A DNA stretch of 64,000 bases from Nymphaea colorata. Lineage: Eukaryota; Streptophyta; Magnoliopsida; Nymphaeales; Nymphaeaceae. The notes under the pieces were generated by a model that saw only the letters and a program-made list of their open reading frames with translations, did no database searches and was not told where the DNA came from. Position numbers and translations under genes: made by a program. How positions within the stretch are numbered: position 1 is the first letter of the stretch; every line of letters starts with the position of its first letter. The stretch lies in NCBI RefSeq assembly GCF_008831285.2, contig NC_045143.1:1833503-1897502 (forward strand), written 5' to 3'. Shown here in pieces: positions 60,078 through 64,000 of this stretch.

Positions 60078-61228
60078 CAGTTTGTTTCTTATTTTTCAAT
60101 TGGTTTTTCATTTAAATTCAAGTTTTTTTATATTTAAAAAATCAAAATTTTTTAGTTTGGTCATACTCATCACTCTTCTTAACTTGATCTACAAACTGTT
60201 TGGTAAAAAAAATTTTGACTTCACCCTTAGCTAGGAGGGGTCAGTTGATGTTTTGAGCCGTTATTGCATCAATCCTATATTCCCAAGTGATAGGAGAGAT
60301 GTAAGCTGAGACACAACCCCAAAATTTGAGACAACAATTGGATGAAGGCTTCAGTCTTCGTTCATAAATACATACCCACTTAAAAAAAAAATAGGAGATC
60401 AATGTATTATATTTTTTTATAAAAAAATAAGTTTTAAAATTTTAATATTTTAATACCATTTTTTAAAAGTTTATTCTTGATTGACCCGGTGTACTTTCGC
60501 ACTGCCGTCATTACTGCCATTACTGATACCCTTTTGACTCAAGACGGATTAAGTTTAACCGATCTTAATCCGTCCGGACTCACCAGTAAACTAACATTGC
60601 ACTACAAACTAATTAAAACCCAAGTAAACAGTTGGACTAAAGGAAGAGAAAAACAACAAACAACTTCTATTTTCGTTTTTTTCACGACTGTTGCCTTTCG
60701 AAAAGAAACCCACTCCCCTTTATGAAAAGAAAGGGACGGACTGTGGATCTAAATCCATTTAGAGTATTTGAAATTAAGTCGATCTCGTTACAACAATATA
60801 GATCTGGAAGGAATGGATTGTGGATCTAAATCCATTTAAAATATTTGAAATTTAGCAGGATCTTGCTACAAAAACATAGATCTGGATTTATCTGCTTCCA
60901 GCTCTGCATCAATCACACGCCGCCATTCATCACTTTGCATACATCAGTGATATGTGAACAAGCATTAACAGTAGAAGGACCTCTTTGTTCATTTTCCTTT
61001 TTGTGGGTGAGTCAGAAGTTTATAAATGGAGGGTGAGTGATTTTTATGACAGAAGAGAGACACTAATTAAAGTAAATAGAAAAAGATATTGCCCGCCGAT
61101 GATCACATGGGTTTAAGATAAAAGAATGACAAGTTGGGGCATAACGCAGCTTAGGTTTTGCTAGCAGAATGAATAAAATTTCCTCCCTTGCAGTCTCTCC
61201 ACCTCCAGGTTTTAAATGAAAAATGGAC
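60078..61228. other. Unassigned spacer with a tandem duplication
   Basis: AT-rich sequence with an imperfect tandem pair at about 60739-60888 (TGTGGATCTAAATCCATTTA repeated after some 75 bases). Short frames, such as 60477-60725, were not recognised and have no supporting features. Confidence 0.4.
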
Positions 61229-61515
61229 TGTTGGTGTATGGAAGTTGATCCATACTGAACACTCATATGTAATAAGGGCATATATATCATTTTGTACAAA
61301 TGCGGGTTTGCCCTAATCCTTATGTTTTGATGATGGCCGCCGTTCGAGAGTGTCTGTTCTGTGTATTCATAGAGAGAGAGAATACAAGTGATCTGTGTGA
61401 CCGTGGACGTAGGAGATTGTTGCTCCGAACCACGTAAATCGGTTGTCTTCTTCCTTGTTGCTTCTAACCCCTTCTTGAGAGTGTGAGAAGAGTGTTTATT
61501 GTGTTGTTCCTAACA
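61229..61515. mobile_element. Copia-like solo LTR
   Basis: A 287-base element starting TGTTGGTGTATGG and ending TTCCTAACA, flanked on both sides by the 5-base target duplication TGGAC (61224-61228 and 61516-61520). Inside is a CGTGGACGTAGG...CCGAACCACGTAAATC phrase typical of plant Copia LTRs. No internal domain is attached, so it is a recombined solo LTR. Confidence 0.85.
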
Positions 61516-61520
61516 TGGAC

Positions 61521-62375
61521 TTGGGTCTTGAGTCCATCCACATGCGCTGTTGGCATTAGAGAGCTGCTGGGATTAGACCTAGGTGTGTTTTAGTGTGTCC
61601 ATCAACGAGAAATTTCTTATCGGTGCTGTACACACAAGGAAGTTGCATGCTTGGACTTGCATGTCCAGAGATCGTTTGACCCGTTAACAAGGAAAATCTG
61701 GCTTCAGCCATATGCCCGGTAATGGAGGATAAGACGTTGGATAGAAGGTTCTGTTTTCTGTCAGACAATGGAAAACCCCGCTCATCTTAGAAATACAATC
61801 GTTAAATTAGTTTGGAAAGCAAAGATTGAGTTGCATGCAAAGCTTGTGCACACAAAAAGAAGAGTATTAAAAATGTTTTATAAAAAAAATGTACGTTTGA
61901 GATTTTTAATATTTTAGTAATGTTCATTCTATGAAGTTTCCTTTATCATCATCCTACGCGGTTGTCCACAAGTGCGAGCCTATGACCGGAGTTGCTTTCA
62001 CAACTCGCCTCCATTACTTGTAACCTGCTATGCATTTTCTTGTTGTCAATCCATCCCATTTCATGCTTGACCCCAGAGAAAGGCTGTCGCCTTCTCTGCG
62101 ATTCCTTCACAGGAAGGGCAGGTGTAGCAATTTTTTATTCACTGAATCAAACTGTACTTTCAAAATCTTAAAAGGGTCCACAGCGTCAAATTTTCTTTGA
62201 ATGTTGCGTGGCAGCTGGGTTAATGGACCCAATGGTTGCGTGCATTGTAGTTTAAGGTACTGGCGCTCTTTTCGAGAGTCACTTTTTGCAGTCTGTGCAC
62301 CAATTTCAAAAATTCTTGTGTTTGCGTTCCCTGGCAAGAATTCTCCGTTCGTAAGCTGGTCTCTTCCCATCTCAC
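61521..62375. other. Upstream region of the membrane-protein frame
   Basis: No ankyrin exon was found here. The part from about 62250 (GAGAGTCAC, TCTGTGCACCAATTTCA) is related to the sequence preceding the pseudogenes at 33037 and 42404, so it belongs to the ancestral gene or its intron. Confidence 0.45.
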
Positions 62376-62948
62376 ATGGCGTCTCACGGATCACACTTGG
62401 CTTCGCTCGGCAAGGAAAGTGTTTATCTTCTTCCGATATGTCTTAGTAGCTCCGGCCAACCGTCTTCTCGCCCGGGCTGCTTCGACACGAGGACCACCAA
62501 AGGAGGCGTCCACGAAGGCACCTTCAGCCAGGTGAGTTCAAGCACCGCAGACCGCCTCTTTCGGCTGGCCACCCCCCTGCTGGCCACTCTTCTTTTCGCC
62601 TACACCACCTATTTGTCGATGGAAATGGAAGGCGACCCTCTCACTGTATCTTTTTCTCTTGCGCTCTACTGTGTGTTTTTGCTCTCCACAGCTTCCATCC
62701 TCTACGCTCATTCCCTACGAAATGAAGGATCACAGGAGAAGAGGAAAAAGGGCTTGTACATAGTGATCTCTCTCTTTTGTGTCATCGGCCTTGCTTTCTT
62801 CACACGCGTCTATGTCATTCTCCCTCGACCGGCTTACTGCCTTCTCATGTTACCTTGGTTGCTGCCAATATCTGCCATCCTTGCGTTCTACTTCATCCGC
62901 CTTCGAATCCTCTCATCTGCCCGTGTAGTTGCAACGGCGGCTTACTAG
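62376..62948 (+). CDS. Four-helix membrane protein, PGG-like C-terminal domain of ankyrin family (tentative)
   Basis: The only intact member of a family seen broken at 31133, 33037, 42404 and 52081. It encodes 190 residues. Four hydrophobic segments are at about 61-80 (LATPLLATLLFAYTTYL), 90-111, 127-148 and 153-174. A basic cytosolic-type loop, LRNEGSQEKRKK, lies between helices 2 and 3. The layout of four helices in two pairs resembles the PGG domain at the C-terminus of plant ACD6-like ankyrin proteins, and ankyrin fragments with the same 3' flank occur at 19686 and 27730. The match is by pattern only, and the PGG triplet itself is not obvious. The N-terminal 45 residues are not conserved in the pseudogenes, so the true start may be a splice junction. 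It may be a C-terminal exon, a stand-alone protein or a young pseudogene. Confidence 0.5.
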   Translation: MASHGSHLASLGKESVYLLPICLSSSGQPSSRPGCFDTRTTKGGVHEGTFSQVSSSTADRLFRLATPLLATLLFAYTTYLSMEMEGDPLTVSFSLALYCVFLLSTASILYAHSLRNEGSQEKRKKGLYIVISLFCVIGLAFFTRVYVILPRPAYCLLMLPWLLPISAILAFYFIRLRILSSARVVATAAY

Positions 62949-63716
62949 GTACCCACCACTTCTCAATCTTTGGGCGGGAGGAGGAATTAGGAGCTGCCAA
63001 AACATAACTTTTTATCATAACAAGAAAAAGAGCAGCACTGAAATATAAATTTTCAAGATTTTTTGACAAACTTTTTTTTAAAAACTAGCTAAATTTGAGG
63101 AGCCCTTCCAGACTTTTGGCTCCACCCCTGCTTGTGTCTAATTAATCCTAAATGCCCATTTGGGACTTGCGTGATTCGATTTGAATTTGAAATTTGAGTG
63201 GTGAAATATATGTATGGCTCAATCTCCATTTTTCTCTGCGCAGGTGATTTGAGTTTCCGAGTTCATGTACCCTGCTCTGTTTCACCTCGTTCCTCTCCTT
63301 CAGGCTTGTTCCGTGCCGTCCCTCTGCCTTCACAGCCTTCGCAAACCGTATTCTGTGGTTCTTACTGCGTCCTATCGTAATAAATTGTTAAAATTAGTTG
63401 TCATATTGATGTTGTACAAAGCTTTATTGTGTTTCTGATAAATAATGTATGGTTGTATTTAGATGTATTGGATCTACCATTGTCAATTGGATTAGAAATG
63501 GGATCTTAACTTCATTATTAAATGCATGGTCACCCCTCAAAAACAACTGGTGTTTTCAGGGAGGGGGGGCCGCTTCGACCCGCGGACTGTTTGGTCTGCC
63601 CTTAAAAAAAAACTTGGCTCCGCTCCTGAGTGTTTCTGATACCTAATTGACAAACAGATCCAATCGATCCACTTGTAACAGATATATATTTCCCATGTAG
63701 GATTGATATGTTCAGA
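62949..63716. other. 3' flank shared by the ankyrin/membrane family
   Basis: The segment at about 63244-63375 (GTACCCTGCTCTGTTTCACC, then CCTTCGCAAACCGTATTCTG) recurs after the ankyrin fragment (19937) and after the membrane-domain pseudogenes (34372, 44074, 53751). It is probably the last exon or 3' untranslated region of the ancestral gene, introduced by an intron ending GCGCAG or TGCAG. The remainder is unassigned AT-rich sequence. Confidence 0.5.
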
Positions 63717-63995
63717 CCTAAAAAAAAAATAAGGGTATGAGATAGATCGTCAAACCCGCCAATTGAGGTTGGGTAAGAGGGAGTCCGATCTCAAATCCTC
63801 GGATACCGGATTCTCAGATAGACTTAACAGGTTTCATATGGAGAGAAACTCTCCCACATAAATGAGTTGCTCAAAAAAGCACTTCTTCTCAGAGGTGACA
63901 TGGTGACTCTTGAGGGATCAAAGGCTCTGATTCGAACATGCGACACCTTCTCTGCACCAACGACGAGCTACACCTGAGCCCATGCGTGCGACTGA
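63717..63995 (-). mobile_element. Probable tRNA-derived SINE
   Basis: Read on the minus strand, an A-box-like TGGGCTCAGGTG (63982-63971) and a B-box-like TGTTCGAATCA (63938-63928) are spaced about as in tRNA genes. About 200 bases of non-coding sequence follow and end in a T run (63728-63720 on the complement). This is the layout of plant SINEs with oligo-T tails. Its 5' end is at or beyond the window edge, so a target duplication cannot be checked. Confidence 0.45.
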
Positions 63996-64000
63996 TGGAA

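Noticed and set aside
1-64000. CRISPR array, bacterial operon or phage-type system
   Set aside because: Introns, nuclear tRNA genes and plant transposons show this is plant nuclear DNA. No spaced direct-repeat array is present.

Overview
Nuclear DNA of a flowering plant. The signs are a spliced PLAT/ATS3-type gene with AT-rich GT-AG introns, a plant carboxylesterase, fragments of HOOKLESS1-like, ZAT zinc-finger, calmodulin-like and ankyrin genes, two nuclear tRNA-Arg(CCT) genes without encoded CCA, and many plant transposon remnants. The sequence alone does not give the species. Only a few units look functional; most of the window is decayed repeat and gene-fragment DNA.

Layout. 1-3.6 kb is non-coding with microsatellites. 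3.65-6.45 kb is a three-exon ATS3-like PLAT gene (+). 7.15-7.58 kb holds two identical tRNA-Arg(CCT) genes. 8.5-9.4 kb is an intact single-exon carboxylesterase (CXE). From 10.7 kb onward the sequence is a mosaic: a ZAT-like zinc-finger fragment between inverted repeats (10.8-11.5), a 56-bp minisatellite (11.5-11.75), a small foldback (12.07-12.57), a 1.7-kb palindrome (12.7-14.4), and an orphan calmodulin-like first exon beside it (14.5-14.6, minus).

15.3-27 kb holds LTR-derived repeats, a decayed ZAT copy, an ankyrin pseudogene, a CXE tail interrupted by a captured HOOKLESS1-like fragment that keeps its exons and introns, and two more foldbacks. 27.6-31.4 kb is an ankyrin plus membrane-domain pseudogene split by a 1.87-kb TIR transposon whose TGG target duplication is visible.

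31.2-46.2 kb contains an old segmental duplication. The module order is membrane-domain fragment, ZAT fragment, hAT-like repeat, membrane-domain pseudogene, CXE tail, foldback. From 36.5 kb a much younger tandem duplication of about 9,677 bp follows: two full units and a truncated third ending at 59.5 kb. A TRIM-like element sits in both full units. The last part has a Copia-like solo LTR with a perfect 5-bp target duplication (61.2), the one intact open frame of the four-helix membrane-protein family (62.4-62.9), and a probable tRNA-derived SINE at the right edge.

The living genes do not form a pathway. The coherent theme is a gene-fragment shuffling zone: pieces of at least six gene families (CXE, ZAT, ankyrin, PGG-like membrane domain, HLS1, calmodulin-like) have been copied, joined at fixed points and amplified with foldback elements. 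The foldbacks could be transcribed into long hairpin RNA, but that is inference.
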